A DNA stretch of 64,000 nucleotides. Origin: Ophioceras dolichostomum. Its lineage: Eukaryota > Ascomycota > Sordariomycetes > Magnaporthales > Ophioceraceae. Shown here piece after piece: positions 1-14,036 of the stretch. The stretch's first letter is position 1; every line of letters begins with the position of its first letter. Under the pieces are notes generated by a model. It searched no databases. It was not told the origin of the DNA and saw nothing but the letters and a program-made list of their open reading frames with translations. A program made the translations under genes and the position numbers. The stretch covers positions 126,500 through 190,499 of the forward strand of contig PYST01000010.1 of the NCBI GenBank assembly GCA_003049485.1, given 5' to 3'.

Positions 1-267
1 CCTCGGAGGATGGACCACACGCGGCAAGGGAATCGCGAAGGACGAAGGACCCGAACCCGGCTCCGTCCGTCCGTTCTTATCGACCGACCGATGACAAACG
101 ATCCTCCTGCGCGTGATTGCTTCAACTTTTTTTTTTCTAAATTTTTATAGATAAAGTCCATTCATCAACCATCCTCCACAGGCAGCAAGCTTAAAAGAGA
201 CTTTTATGACATAGAAATGCGTTTGTTAGTAGCCGGAGAGAAAAAAGGCAGGCCAGATCAGGGCCAC

Positions 268-282
268 AAAAAAAAAAAAAAA
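268..282. repeat. A15 homopolymer
   Basis: Fifteen consecutive A on the + strand. Confidence 0.95.
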
Positions 283-2754
283 GAGACGATTGCTGCAGGC
301 CACGCGCATCGGACCGTAATCACAGGGAAACCCACCCTGCGGCCCAACCGGATATTTAAGCGGTACCGGAACCATCGCCCCCAAATTTGACAGGAGAGTT
401 TGACGTCCCAGAGAACATTGAAGCCCTTGAAAGCTGATGATAACATCATCCAAGCCGCCAGCAGTCCATCGGGGGCGGCCCGCAGCAGCGCCACGATGGA
501 CACTCTTCTCTGGGATTATCGACAAAATCGACTGAATGCGGTAATATCTTTCGATAAAACTGTGTTGTATTGTATGTATTGTTATTGCATGTAGTAGTAG
601 TATTCCGTATCCAGCTCGCCCACTTCCTTTCTCACTCATCCACTTGCTCACTACAAACGCGCGTTCTTCCATGTGTGCTACACTCCTCCTCTTCTTTGTG
701 ATACCTTACGAAGCGTTGTACATAGTGATGATGATGTCGAGTCTGTTGTATGTTTGTATGTGACACACAGCAGACAGGCGCTGAGCACTTCCCAACCTGA
801 TCTGACCAGCACCAGTGACCCAGCCCAGTGTGACCGCAAGCAAGCCACCCCAGCCCGACATCACATCGCGCCGTCCTGGGCAGACAGCCGGTGGGACTCA
901 TGTCAAGGATGACCGGTGAATGGCCGATTGTCGAGCTAATGTCCGCTCCCCTTGTCTCTGGGAGAATGAGCAGGCCCTATCGAAAACGAATGCCGCTCAC
1001 ACATCACCAGCCCATCCGTTGTGGAGATGAACCACACACCCACACACGAACTCAACTGGGGCTGCCACTGGCTTCGAAGACGGGCGGGCGGGGTTTTGGA
1101 CGCCAACAGGCTCCAGCAGACTTTGAGACCCAGCTCGGGGGGTATCATTGATGACCGCACTGGGAATCGTCTTCGTGGTGTCGGTGGCTACAGTAGCCAG
1201 GCGAGAGTCTCCAGGTATCCAAGTATATACGAAAAAAGACACGCAAGCATCATGATCACGAACAACAAGTTTCGCCTCCTTCTGCACTATTCCTATACCA
1301 TGATGATGCGCCCGCCTGCCTTATGATGAGTGACTTCTGGCTTGACTTCCATCCCCGCCTCCCCTCCTGAACCACGTGTCACGCCTCCGCTGGCTCTTTG
1401 TTTTTTGTTCGTTTCTTCTCTCTCCTCTTTTATTATCCCAAGCATATGCCGTAAAAAGCCCCGAAGCACAAGGAATCGCTATGGAGAACCAGAGGGGTGT
1501 GTGCCATTATTCGTCGGTCGAGGATGGATTGATGCTGCACAGAAGCCAAATAGGCAAGCGGGGCGGCGGATTAGGGTCGTAGTCGGTTGGCGACGTGATC
1601 ATATCTCTCTCTCTTCTGTTCGGCGTGTGCTGATCTTGCTTGTTCTTACCTGTTCTTGCTTCTTCTCTCTGCATCGTCATCTGCTTGCTGTTGCTACTCG
1701 GGGGCTCGCCACCTTGTCAAGTCGCATTTCCGTCCTCTCGTTTCTTTCTTTTTTCTTGCCTTGCAGTGCTGCCTGGATGGAGCATTTTATGCTCCCACCG
1801 CTCTGCTCTACCTGTCCAACACCAGACCCCTGTGCTCACTTGTTCGGAGAAGCTACTGTTAGCGAGATGCTGGGCCCTGGAGCCCTTTCTCCGCTCAAAA
1901 TGGACCCAGCCTCCCAGCCAGTTCCGTCTAGACCGTCTTCGGTCCCGAGGTCCCCTCCCTTCCCTTCCCTCCTCCATGTGGTGGCGGCGGCGGCAGCCTG
2001 ACGGGCTGACGGGCTGGCGGGTTCTCCCTTCTTGTGGGGGGAAGGAGTCAGAGTGGAGGGCATCTCGCAGACTACTGAAGCCGGATGGAATAGGAATGGG
2101 CGGGGAGGGGCTCTGCTAGGCTTTCTCTCATACTACGTAGATATGTTATCATTTACTACGTTGTAAGGATTCACGTCGTAGGCTGTGGGCTACCAACGAC
2201 CTCTCCCGAGTCCCCAGTGCAGAATATTTAACGGAAATGAAATACGGATCAGGGCACGGGGGCTTGTAAAGGTGCACGGCTGGAATGGAGGAGCCATCAC
2301 CAGCTCCAGGATTTGGCATCCCGCGTAACTTATCGACCATGTCCAGCTCCGGCCGGCGTTTGCAAGTGTTTCTGTGCCCCCCGAGCCGTCCTTACAAAGC
2401 AGTTTCTGCAGAGCCGCAGACAAACCACTGTTGCATGGCAAGACTGTTGCCACTCTTCTATGCCGGATCTCGAAATTGCCCAACCTACCTCACCTTGGAT
2501 TCGATTCAGGGGATGGCAGCCGGCTCCATGAGACGTCGGGGGATCCTGATGTCTGTGCATGTAGGTCGCAATCTCCTTCCCTACATACAGCACTCTTGTG
2601 CTGAAGCTGGGAGGATTTATCAAGTTTTTGATGACGCCAGCTTCGTAGCTTCTTCGTAAGGCGAGATATGTCGTGACACCTCCAAGTGCCGAGCATCGAC
2701 TGTGCAACCCACTGGCCTTGACCGTCACTCTTTCAGCTGACCTCCCCTCGCGAG

Positions 2755-2780
2755 TTTTTTTTTTTTTTTTTTTTTTTTTT
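2755..2780. repeat. T26 homopolymer
   Basis: Twenty-six consecutive T, the longest A/T homopolymer seen in the window; length may be imprecise in the assembly. Confidence 0.95.
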
Positions 2781-5249
2781 CTGTACTACTACGAGCCTCC
2801 CTACCAGGCTCGTGAGGCGCCTATCGAACTACCTAGCAGGGAAGGTATCACGATCCTATTTAAAATGGTCTACTTCTTTGGCAGTCGGTCGACGTAGTCT
2901 TGTCAATCCATCAGCGCCGTAACTTCCACAGACCTCCATAGACTTGTTGCCGAGGCCACGTCCGGGAGTTTCGGGGCCGATTTTATCCTTGGCATTGCCT
3001 CACAGCCGAAGCTGACACGGAGGCAAGAAAATAAAACACGCCCCCGTACGAGCCACTGTATGCCTACATTCGATTCCTCCCAACCAGCACACGCAGATGC
3101 GTCAAAACGTAAACGGGCGAAGAGGATTGCAATGTACGTGCTCCCCCCTCCTTTCATCCACCCAAATTCACAGTGGCGTCGTGTTCTCAAAACGTAACCC
3201 GATACAGTAGAAACTGTCAACTTTAAATCCCATTTCCCATTTCCCATTTCCTCTAGCCTCTGGAGGAGGGGCGTGTGCCCGGCAAACGAAACGGAGGGTC
3301 GAGTGAAGCTGCCGGGGTTTGATGCACGCGGGTGATTCCTTTCTCCCGCAAGAACCAATAGATTGGATCACCGCATGGGAGTAGACGCTGGGTCGTGGCC
3401 AAGCCGTGCTGCCGGTCCAGTCCGTCTCGTCCTCTCTCCCCCTTCATCCCCTCCCGTTTCTGCTACCGATGGCACGCTGGTTGGTGAGTTCGAGGTAGAC
3501 ATGTAGGCGGCTGGCGGACGGATGGCTATGGGCGGCTGGTGGGAGATAGCCGGGCAACGGCCGGGGATTGGCTTCTTGGGCTTTCATGTCACTCCGTGAC
3601 GGGTACATCACGGGTAACCTCCTTTGTCATTGCCATGTCCCCTGCCAGGACCAGACCTCGCCTCATTCTCCTCGAACTCCCGTCCCGTCCCGTGAGCGGC
3701 CGGGCACGGCACGAAACGAGACTTTCATCTATTTCCTTCGACGCAAAACCCCTCCGTACGACGATAACAGGTCCTCTGCACATAGCCGGAATCGGCCATG
3801 GCCCCTTGCGCTGCCATCTCATTATCGACCACCATCCATCCACTATCCAGCCGTCGGAGGTCGAGGAACAAAAAAAAAGCAGTTAAGGAGCAAACGGATT
3901 AAGGATCAGAAAGAGGGTGTGTGATTACCCAAGGAAGCAAGCAGGCCGCGCCTACATACAACCCACCGTCGCCGCCGTTTGCCTGCCGCTCCTCGGCCAC
4001 TGGACACCATAACACCACACCCACCCACATACACACCCCCTTTCCCTTGCCTGCCATGCCAATGCCAGCCCAGCCCAGCCCACCTGCCAGCCCGCCTGTA
4101 GGGCGGGATGGCTCGCTCTCCCGCTTTTCTTTCCGCTCTCCGCTTCCGCTCGCTTTCCCGATCTCGAGAACCCGTCCCATCCAATCAACCGCCACTGCGA
4201 GCCCTCACATGAATCCCGTCCGCCCGCACGCCCGCACGCCCGTTGACGGTTCGATTGCTTGCTTGCGTGCATCGAGCGGGGGCAAAAAGGGGGCGAATAG
4301 GAGAGGGGGATGGATATAGCGATTGCCATGAATCAAACCCTCCCTTGGAGCTCGCTCGCTCGCTCTCCTTGGATAATATGTACCGTACTTCCTCACACGC
4401 TGCAATAATAATAAAGATAATGGTGATGATGCCCGTGTTTTGCTCCTGCATCCGGTAAAAGTTGCAGCAAGGACCGCAGCCATTCATCCACCCATCCATC
4501 CATTCCAATCCTTCCTTCTCCTTTCTTTTGCTTCACCCTCACCGCTCGTTCGTTCGTCACATCCAACTGGGAGTGCGAGGCGGTCGAGCCGCCTTGAGCC
4601 GCCTTGGGCCGGGTCCCGCTCACTGTCCGGTCAGGGCCAGCAGTGCCTGCCCGAATGCCTGCCCATTGCCGTGCCACTATGGCTGATGCGAGGGCCTTTT
4701 CTTTCCCGAAAAGGGGAAGGAAGGACAGAAGAGAGTTGGAGGGAACATTAACGTTGTGTATGTTAGAAATCAGCGTGCGCCTCCATCCACCCCGACACGC
4801 ACAAAGGATCAACGGATCAACTGCCTGTAACATACGCCGAAGTGCGGGTTTCGACAGAGGGGCAAGACGGCGCAGCGGAGAAAAAGAGATCGTAGGGGGG
4901 ACAACGGAGTCTGCGATGACCGACGACACGGCCAATCGAGGGGCCGGCCGGCGTCGGGTCGTCGTCGGCTGTGCGAGATTCCTCCGCCCTAGCCCCAGTC
5001 TCTGTTCCGTCACTTTTAACCTCTTTCTTCCTTCCTTCCTCCTTACCCTTCCAGATCAGGCAGTTCAGGCAGTTCAGCCAGCTCCAAGTGGCACACATTC
5101 TGGAATCGGCAACTTGATAGAACAAACGGACAGGCAGACTGGCTCGTAGGATGGGCCGCCTTCCACGGCACTGGGCATACTGGAACCGGGCTACGTATAA
5201 CAAAGCCGAACCCGCGGGGAAGGAACACTAGTACTCGTAAGTTCCTAAG

Positions 5250-5276
5250 CAAACAAACAAACAAACAAACAAACAA
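5250..5276. repeat. CAAA microsatellite
   Basis: Almost seven perfect CAAA copies. Confidence 0.95.
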
Positions 5277-6437
5277 GCTCCCGATCCGGACTCGAGTATT
5301 TCGTGGGCACCACTCAATCACAAGGAGTTGAGGACGAAGAGACAAGACAGATGAAAAGAGTGGCAGTACATGCCGGCCAGTTCGCCAGCCAGCCGGCGAG
5401 CCAGAAGCCACGAGCCAACGGTAACAAACAGAGAGCAGCAGCAACAACAATAACAGCGAGAACAACCAAAGAACGCGCAAGTTTGGCTCCCGTGGAGTGT
5501 CCGACCGAGAGACAGAGACCGACGAGAAATTGAAGTCCAGCGCTGCGATTGAGCGGTAACGGGCAAATGGGACGGTGCTGGCACACATCATTGAAGGGGC
5601 TGGGCTGGCCTCACACCTACCACCCGTGCTTTCATCATTTCGACAAAAAAGGGCACAATAAAAACGCGAGAAGTCATCCATGAACGTCAATCTCTACTGG
5701 AGATGTATACGTAGTAAACACCTGCAAGCGCATCAATGAGCAAAAGGGGACGTAGGGTGGTGGTGGTCTCCATCGCGGTGTCCCGTTGCAGGCCAGTATG
5801 TTGACTGGCCCGCCATTCACACACCCACAAACAGCTGGAATTGATCATTGATACCTCCGTCCGCGAATGAAACCCCGTCACAAGCTTGCGCATTCCTGCC
5901 GGACGACACGGCAGACGAGCGACAAACAGTAGGCCGCCGACCCCAGAATGACAGCCCTACTGTGGAGGTAAGAATTCTGAAAACAAAAATTAGCACGGAA
6001 AATAAATGTGCCAGGTCACTTGGGCGCTGCATGTGGGAAGGGGTTTGGGTTTATCGATGGCGGACGGTGCCTCACGACTATGCACTGATGATCGCCAGCA
6101 ACGGGTTTCTCCCAATCGCACCTAGGCGCCAACCGCACCTCCACGGGAAAAAAACTGCTTCAGGTCGCGTTGGCTTACTACCGGCCTACTACCATGACCT
6201 GCCTGGCCCGCCTTGTCTGGCCTGCCTGTCTGCTTTGCGCCCGCCCGTCCGTCCGTGATGCCGTCCGTCCCGTCATGGCCTATCAAATCACCAAAGAAAC
6301 AAGGTGCGGGACGGACGGCATCGCGGACTGTGTGAGGAGAAAGATCAGCACAAAGTGGCCGGCGGCGGCCCAGCAGAGGAGGACGATACGGGCGGGAATG
6401 GAACGGGAGCAGCGAGCAGCGCAACCACAGCAGGAGG

Positions 6438-6438
<1 letters not shown>

Positions 6439-6468
<30 letters not shown>
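6439..6468. repeat. GCTG microsatellite
   Basis: Seven and a half perfect GCTG copies. Shorter GGCT/GCCA runs recur across the window (for example 25167-25190 and 33028-33048). Confidence 0.95.
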
Positions 6469-6470
<2 letters not shown>

Positions 6471-9400
6471 CACGCACGCCTTCGTGTGCCTCCCTCCCGC
6501 ACCGCACGCTCCCACTGCAGTCTCACCCGCAGGCGTCGTGGTTGCGTCGGGAGCCACTGAAGAGCGCTGGACCGCTGGAGTACATACGCTGTAACCCCGA
6601 CCCCAACCCCACCACCACCACCTGACCACAAACTTGAACCGATCCTGTGAGCGGAGGTTTGCAGCGGCTGCAGGGCATGAGGACTAAACCGATAGGGCAA
6701 ACGACGGGGAAGTTCAAGAGCGAGTGGAGGAGTATTCTCACGAAGAGGGACATATTATTATCCAGCGATGGAGAAGCAGTGCATGTTCGTGCATGTGTCC
6801 AAAAGGATTCTGCTTCAACGTCATGTTGCTGACAGACAGTGCGAGCAGCGCAAACGACAGCGCAAACGGCTGGGGAACGCAGCCCAGTGCAGTGCACTGT
6901 AGCGTCAGTAGCCGAGAGCCTACAAGCGTCCAGTCTGGTGATGTAAGTGCAGAAGGCCTCAGCCAGCGCCAACCAGCCGACCGACAAGCAGGGGGGCGTG
7001 GGCAAGAATGAAAGACACCACAGTCGTCCACCGATATGTTCCAGTTATGGTGCATGTTGCGTTTTCAACTCCGGGCCTCAAAGGTCTCGACCTGAGAAGG
7101 CATCTCGCATCTGTAGTGTGGTGGTTGGTGGTGGGTGCCCGCATGCCTGCCTCTGCGTACGGGACTTCGAAAAGGAGGTGGTGATGATGGCGGTGGCATC
7201 CATTGCTGGCCACCACCACCCGACCCGGCCGCACAACGGATTAGAGCCAGTAGAATTGAGCATTGAGCCTACAGCGGCCGAGTGCAGGCACGCTGAAAGA
7301 GCCTAAGTTGCGCCGTGAGTGTTCCGGCGCGGGGTGCCGCACTGCTGCGGCAGCCAACTGCACGCGCACCTGGCCAGGCCAGCAGTGCGTGCTGGAATCG
7401 CGTCCGTCAGTTAGTAACATGAATTGATTGGATTCTAGTCCAACGCACATGATATTCGCGGGCGCCTGCTGGAGCGCATCGATGACCAGACTGGCTGGTC
7501 GGTAGCAGTTGCAACCACAGCGGCTACGCACAAGCACACCTCTTGGACTTACACACCACCACATCCAACCCAAACCACCAACCAAAACCCCCCTTCGCTC
7601 TCCCCCCTGCTTTTCCGATGTACTGTACTAGCGATGTCTGGCCGTTTATTATGCCCCTTGACGAGGTCTCGGCTAGAAGCAGATGGCGTCCGTCCGAAAG
7701 GCCGCATATAAACCTACCTACATCGCAGCTGGAATTCCTTTTGAAGATAGAGTAGCAGGAAAGGAGGAAGAAAGAGGAGAGAGGAGTGCGTGCATGGCGC
7801 CGATGCATGCATGCGCGCTGCTCGCTTGGACGCTGCAAGCGAAGGGATGCAACGAAAGGGCTGTGTAGGTGGGAATCCGCACAAGGACGTTGTTGTAAGT
7901 AAGGAGGCCATTCAGGGAAAGTCCCTCCCTCCTTGTCCGTGTTGCTCTCCTTTCGCCTCTCCCCCAAATCGCCCCGACCCGTCCGTTCCTCGCTTCGGAT
8001 ACACGATGCACACTGAGGTGAAAGGGGAATCCCCAATACGTAACGACGACACCTTGTGACTCAGGTCCGGACCTGCTGATGATGATGTGTGGGACACCAC
8101 CAACCCATCACCAGCATCACCACATGCTGGGCATCATGAACCAATACCCAATACCCATACAATGCCCCGCCGGCGGCGGCGGTCCCGGAATGGGCCGCTC
8201 GCCGACAATGCCGTTTTCGACTGAACCTAGGAGGAAAAAAGGGTGGGGACAAAACAAACCCTCTTAGCAGCAAAGGGGAAGGAATAAAATGGGTGATGTC
8301 GTTGGGTTCGGAGACGAAACCTGGATGATGCTCGTAAGAAATGAGGAGAAGGGAAGGGAAGGGGAGGGACACAGCCTGTCACTCACGACGATAGAAGGTG
8401 ATCCGGCCGGGCACATCCGAGGACCGACCGAGACGGGCACACAGACGGGCTGGCGGGCAGGCACGCAAGAAGGCGGGACGGACGGTGGGGATTTCTTTTG
8501 CAAGGACAAACATGACTGAACAAACAAACGGGACGGGGGGCAAGACGGGTTGGCCGTCGGGAAAAGGGCATGGCCCCTCCTCCTCTCTAGGTACTCGGAG
8601 AAAGGAGTTCAACAACAAAAAGTGAGGGGAAAGGGAAGATACGGCTGGGGCTTGCATTCGCTATGGAACTTGACCCCATCTCGATCCCAATCAGCCACGC
8701 ATGCTGGGAGCAATCCATCAATTCCAGTAGCTCGGCCACATACAGGACACCTAACATACCTCAATCTGCACTAGTACGCAACGGGACACTGAAGCAGCCC
8801 TGGAAGGAGTGAGCGACTGAAGCACATTGATAGATTCTCTCACATATAGGTACCTCAGGTAGGTTTGCTCAAGTTCCCAACTGCAGCGGCGCGAGAGCAG
8901 GCCAGTTAGCGGGCGAAGCACCCACGAAGTCACTAAGCACTCCGCTAAACACTGCTGCACAATGCTGCAAGATGGGGCCCTCCCACTGAACAATAGCCCT
9001 GGAGCAAGTGCAGTGCACACAGTATGCAAAACTCCACCTCATCACCACAAAAAAAAAGGGGGAGGGGTGGGACAGTGTCTGCTAATTGTCCCGCACCCAT
9101 CTTGTCTTCTTTCAACACTCAGTTCACCCCTCCCCTCTTTCAGGCAATCAATCCACGGCCAAGCTCGCAGGAGCAGGGTTGCAGGGTACAGGGCACTTTC
9201 CTCCTCCCTAATCTTCCCCGCTCCGCCCCGCCCCGCGAGCGACCGACCGACCTAACCTCCCTGAACTGTTAGGTTACCTTGCCTGACGACTGGCTGGCGG
9301 CCCCGCCCCGTTGACATTGCAGCAGCGACTGGAAGTCACTTGAAGGAAAAGGGTTCCTGGTCGCGTCACATTCCCCTACCATTCAGAAAAGGTTCGGGCA

Positions 9401-10610
9401 ACACCCGCCGACGCCCGCCGTCACCGCTTCCTTGGCTTAGCTTGGCCTTAGCTTGGCTTGGCTTAGCCCTGGGCTGGGCTGCTGTGTAGGTAGGTGGGCT
9501 CAAGATTTTCTTGCTTTGGGAAAACTAAACTTGGGCGTTGGAGGGATGGAGTTGTCTGTCGGGTTTTGCTTTGCTTTGGGTCTTGGAGGCTGGGCTGGCT
9601 GGCGTAAGAGCTAAAAAGTGCATTAGTGAAGTGATAATTGGGCACATCGTCTGTCGCTGTATGTAGGTAAGGGAGCTTTGGTCAATGGTGATAATCAATT
9701 TTTAGATATAGCAGCAGGGAACATGGGGACAATGAGAGCAGAGCACACACAAGACGCTCACACACGGCTTTGGGCAACACAGGATTGACTGACTGCCCCC
9801 CGGACTACAGACATGTGGTGCTCGAGTGCGAGATAAAAACAGAAACCGAACCTACGTTCCACATACACGGCCACCCAAGCCAGACGATAACATTGTCGAG
9901 AGGAGGGCTGTAGTGTCTTTGCTCCCTCCCCTCATGCATCCATCCATCCATGCATCCATCCGGCCCTTCTTTTCTGTCTAGACGTATTATGGATGTCAGG
10001 ATGCCATCTCGGTACCTACCTCCCTGCCTTAGGTAGTACCTTAAGACATCCTAGGGCACCTCCCTCCCGTCCTTCCCGTCACACAACGGGACCTAAGCCG
10101 AGGGGAAGCACAAAACCGACTCGGCGCAGTAATCACCCGAACAAAGGGAGAGGGCGGGGGAGAGGCGAGGTGGGTTCTGGCTGAGTTCTGATGAGGATGG
10201 ATGATGAAGATGGATGATGAGGATGAAAATGAAGAAGTCAAGTCCGGTCGTTTGTCCGTTCGGGGATTGATCGCGAAAATGTGTCCAGTCCCATTCTTCT
10301 TCCGGGTATATTCCACCCGTAACCCATCAAAAAGCATGTATGTAAGCCAGGAAATGGAGGTGGTAGGTGGTGACGGGCTGCGGCGGCCAACAACGGTAAA
10401 CAGGCAAAAACGACCGAGATGTGAGTTGTGCGTGAATGGGTGGTGGACAAGATGGTACTACGTACGTACGGTACGTATGGTGATTAGTGCGGTGCGTGGA
10501 CCTTTCCTTTCCTGCCCTACTATCGTGACCAGTGAGCGGAAGGCCGGCGGGAAGCGGGGTTTGGTTTGGGCGTGAGTAATAATAAGTGCCCGAAAAGCAA
10601 CCCTTGGAGG

Positions 10611-10640
10611 GATGATGATGATGATGATGATGACGATGAT
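10611..10640. repeat. GAT microsatellite
   Basis: About ten GAT copies with one GAC interruption. Confidence 0.95.
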
Positions 10641-12541
10641 GTGTGGTCAGGCAGGTCAGCCCGAAAACCCTCAATCGAGATTGGCGTGAGTGAGAATTGA
10701 CACGAAAGAACAGACAGACAGGAAAAAGAAAGGGGGACAGACAAACGGGCCGGGAATAGCCCTGGGATGTTTTTCTTTTGATGTCTGGGACCTAGGTACG
10801 GACGGAGGTGTGCTCGATGGGAAAGGTGGTCCGTTGGCGGCAAAGCGGGCAAGCGGTCGGTGGGTTGGTGCAAGCATCGCAAAGACGGGCAAAAGCAAGA
10901 CGAGGGGCGGGACGGGAAGGTCACAAGAGCAGAGGGCGTATGCGGTCAGCATCGCATCAGTCCACACATATCCATCCACATCAGCACGCATCGGCAATGG
11001 TTTGTCTGTGTGAACTGCGAAGTTGAGTGCGTGTCCTCGCTCTGCTCCATCCCCTCCTCTCCTCTTTGCTGCCGCCAGCCGCTCTTCTTCGGCGATGGAC
11101 AAGTGGTTGTGGATGCCAGTCAAAATGCGTGCTGGGAAAACGGGTTGGGGCGGAGGACCTAACCCGACCCGTCATGACCCGCTGCCGCTGGCCTGCCTGC
11201 TACACTCTCCCATGCTGACTGACTGACTGACCTTATCTCACCACTTTGATTCGCTATCCCATCCCTCCTCTCCCTCCCGTTTGCCCGACGATGACCAGCC
11301 AGCGCATTCCAACCCCGACATCGCTCGTTTGCCCAACGAGGGTCGCTTGCCATCACTCGCGGGGAGGTTATAGTTTTCGAAATATTGGCCGGTCGCCAAG
11401 AAAAAGATAAAAAAAAAAAATGTGTGTCCCCCCGACCCCAACATGCCTTCGTGAAGAGTTACGGAAGTAGCCTAGTCGCGGACCCAAGTCCAAGGGATAG
11501 GTGCAGGTGTGCAGGTGGTGGCGGCCGGCTGGCCACATCAGACTTGACGATTTCAAGCTCAGCCGCCCCACCCCCTCCTTCCTCCATCTTCTTCTTCGCC
11601 AATTCGGGATGTTGGCCCCCTCCCCCCTGGATGCCCAAAGCCCTTCAGAAGAGATAAGCCAAAACGGCGGAGATTGAACCTCCCGAAAAATTCGAAGCCG
11701 CTCAATCCCATCTACAGGTTTTTATTTTAGTTCAAATGTGGCGGGGAGGAGGAGCGCTCACTTTCGGCCCCAGACGGTTAGGCAGACGTGTATTGCTTGC
11801 CAGCCAGCCAGCCCAGCACAACACAAACACACACCTCGACCGGCTAGGCTAAGCCAGGGGGGGACTGGACTGGACTGGACTCTCCTCGACTCGACATCCC
11901 TCCCCAGCAGGACGGACGCCCTAGTATTTAGTTCCGTCCAGATTAAGCAAATGAATTTTTGGGCTAGGGAGCGGGCGGGTAATGTAGTTTAGCGTAGGGA
12001 GCGGAGAGAGTCGCAACATTTTGTTGGGGTCCTGCTTGCGAGCCAAGCTTTTCTTATTATTTTTTCATTTGTTTTTTCTCCCTTCTCCCTCTCTCTCTCT
12101 CCCACTGTCCCATCGATTAATTGATTTGGGGGGCTGGATTGGTGCTCCCATTCAATATTGTGTTCGAATTCCACCGCATCGGACGTGGAACGCTTGCACA
12201 CCCGAAGAAGACTGACTGCAAAGAATGAGACAGGCCAGACCATGTCACGAAAAGACGGGAAGGAGGGCATACAGGGGTCCGACAAAGGGAAAGGAAAGGG
12301 AAAAAAGGAGGTGAGGGGAATGTGGAGCGCAGCAGAAATCAATCACGTGACGTGCCGCTGGGCGGGTCCCCCCGCTCTGACTTGGAGCTTGTGCCTGTGT
12401 GTCGGGTGCTCATGCTGGCGTGTGCGTTGATTTGAGCCGCCCGCCAATCTGCCTTCCCGGACCGAGCCCCTCTTTTTCTTCAGTCTTTTCTTTGCTCGTC
12501 TTATGTTTCCCTTTTTGTGATATTTCGCACATGATCGTGAG

Positions 12542-12559
12542 AAAAAAAAAAAAAAAAAA
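12542..12559. repeat. A18 homopolymer
   Basis: Eighteen A, followed within about 20 bases by a run of seven or more G. Confidence 0.9.
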
Positions 12560-14036
12560 GCATAAAAAGAGGGGGGGGCCGAAAGAGGAATGAAGGAAGG
12601 AAGGGAGGGAGGAGGGAGGAGGAAATTTGGAAAGAAAGTTGTAGGTGAGGTAGGTAGGCAGGCCGACAGGGCTCAATCGATTGTGCCTCAGCCATGCGCC
12701 CGCACTAAAGAAGAAGCATGCCTGCCTGCTACCTACGCTGTAGTGCCCAGCTCTTCGCTGCGTGGTACCTTCTGAGATGGATCCCTGTCACCACCACCAC
12801 AAGGGGGTCGGGAAGGGAGGGGAATGACAGAGCGGACCGGTTGCACAGGCCTTTCTTGGGATACTTGCGATTGGGGGGAGGAACGAGGTTGGAGCTCGGA
12901 ACGGATGTGATGTGTGATGGATGTGTGATGAATGCGATGTAATGGAAGGCTGGTCCTTGGTGGGCTAGACTGTGGGATATGAAGGGCGGGGAGGCGGGAG
13001 GGGCGAGGAAAGAAAAATGTCGGTGAAGCAAACAGTTTCGATGGTGGTGTCCTCGGCCGGTCTAGGTTTTTTTCTGGTTCGTCTTCGGGCCTCGACGATG
13101 AATGAACCCGAACCTGAACCTGAACCACACAACCAGCTAGTGTGGTTTGCGTGTCCGGGCTTCCTGTTTGTTGGATTTGCTGGGTTGCGAGTGGTAATTC
13201 ATGTGGTAAATATGGTGGGATGTGGTGGTGGTGGCAGTTTTGTGTGCCGCATTCCCGCGTCTCGTCCACCATCCATATCTCGAATAACCTACTACACGTA
13301 CCCTTCGAAATCTGACTCGACCCGGACCTGATCTACTGTGCCGCACTTGTGCCCAAAATTTCCCCGTTCTTTCGCGATCTTTTTTGTCCTTCTGTTCTTT
13401 CTTTTTCTTCCTTTCCGCCTTTTAATTCTCCTTCCTTTTTTTGGGTTTTGCTCGAGGTCGCCCATTGACATGTCAGACTTGTTTGTTTTGTATGTACGCG
13501 CCGCCGCCCACCACCACCACCAAAAAAGTACCTTGAGGTATCCACTCACTTACATGTTTGTAGTATAGGTGTACACAGTACATGATACATCCGTCCGTCC
13601 CAGCCACAAACACCCCGAAGGAGGCCAGGTGACCAGTCCCATGACTGCTATATTTGTTCGCTTTGGTCCTTTTGATTCTATTTACCCAGTGCCTCATTCC
13701 ATCTTCGCTCCCCTGTGGCGCTTTCTTGTCCGTCGTAATTGCAAGGCGGCATATCTCTCACTGCACATCGCTTTTTCTGTCTCACACACGTAAACACTCG
13801 CTCCTCTGTGGTTAGGTTGTCACCGTGAGAAGTACGATGTGAAATCTGACTGAGACCATGAGCTTATATGTGGTCCTGAAGGACATTCGGACCTTGCACG
13901 CTTCATGCGAAGAGGCTTGTGAACTTGCGGGCTTGGTTAACCACAAGAGGTAGTTGGTTTTCCCTTGCACACCCCCTCCCCTCCCTCGTTCTAAACCGAC
14001 CCGATTTGTTCGTGCTGCGGTGGTGCTGCGGGCGAT

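Larger units (their letters stand above)
1..9021. other. Intergenic DNA, no gene recognised
   Basis: Both strands were read for domains, splice-joined exons and RNA genes. It holds homopolymers (A at 268-282, T at 2755-2780), tetranucleotide repeats (CAAA at 5250-5276, GCTG at 6439-6468), three TCCCATT-like units near 3231-3251 and scattered GACGGACGG- and GGCTGG-type words. Open frames such as 1330-2001 (+), 4393-5013 (-) and 5043-5690 (-) are translated low-complexity DNA without a family. Confidence 0.6.
9022..14036. other. Intergenic DNA, no gene recognised
   Basis: From 9025 to 9545 there is no ATG on the + strand (about 520 nt), the second-longest such gap I found. The ATG at 9546 opens only 22 codons, with a GTAAGA donor just before its end. 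The rest is simple-repeat-rich: GGCTTAGCTTGG words near 9435-9470, GAT repeat 10611-10640, A-run 12542-12559 followed by a G-run, and TAGGTA words at 8851, 9487, 10010 and 12640. Confidence 0.5.

Noticed and set aside
1330..2001. 223-codon + strand frame
   Set aside because: Composition is translated CT-rich DNA, with other overlapping frames of equal length and no domain.
11675..11690. GGTTCAATC-like T-arm of a tRNA on the - strand
   Set aside because: The T-stem does not pair and there is no A-box upstream. Similar GGTTCG sites elsewhere (30958, 47840, 62650) also failed the pairing check.
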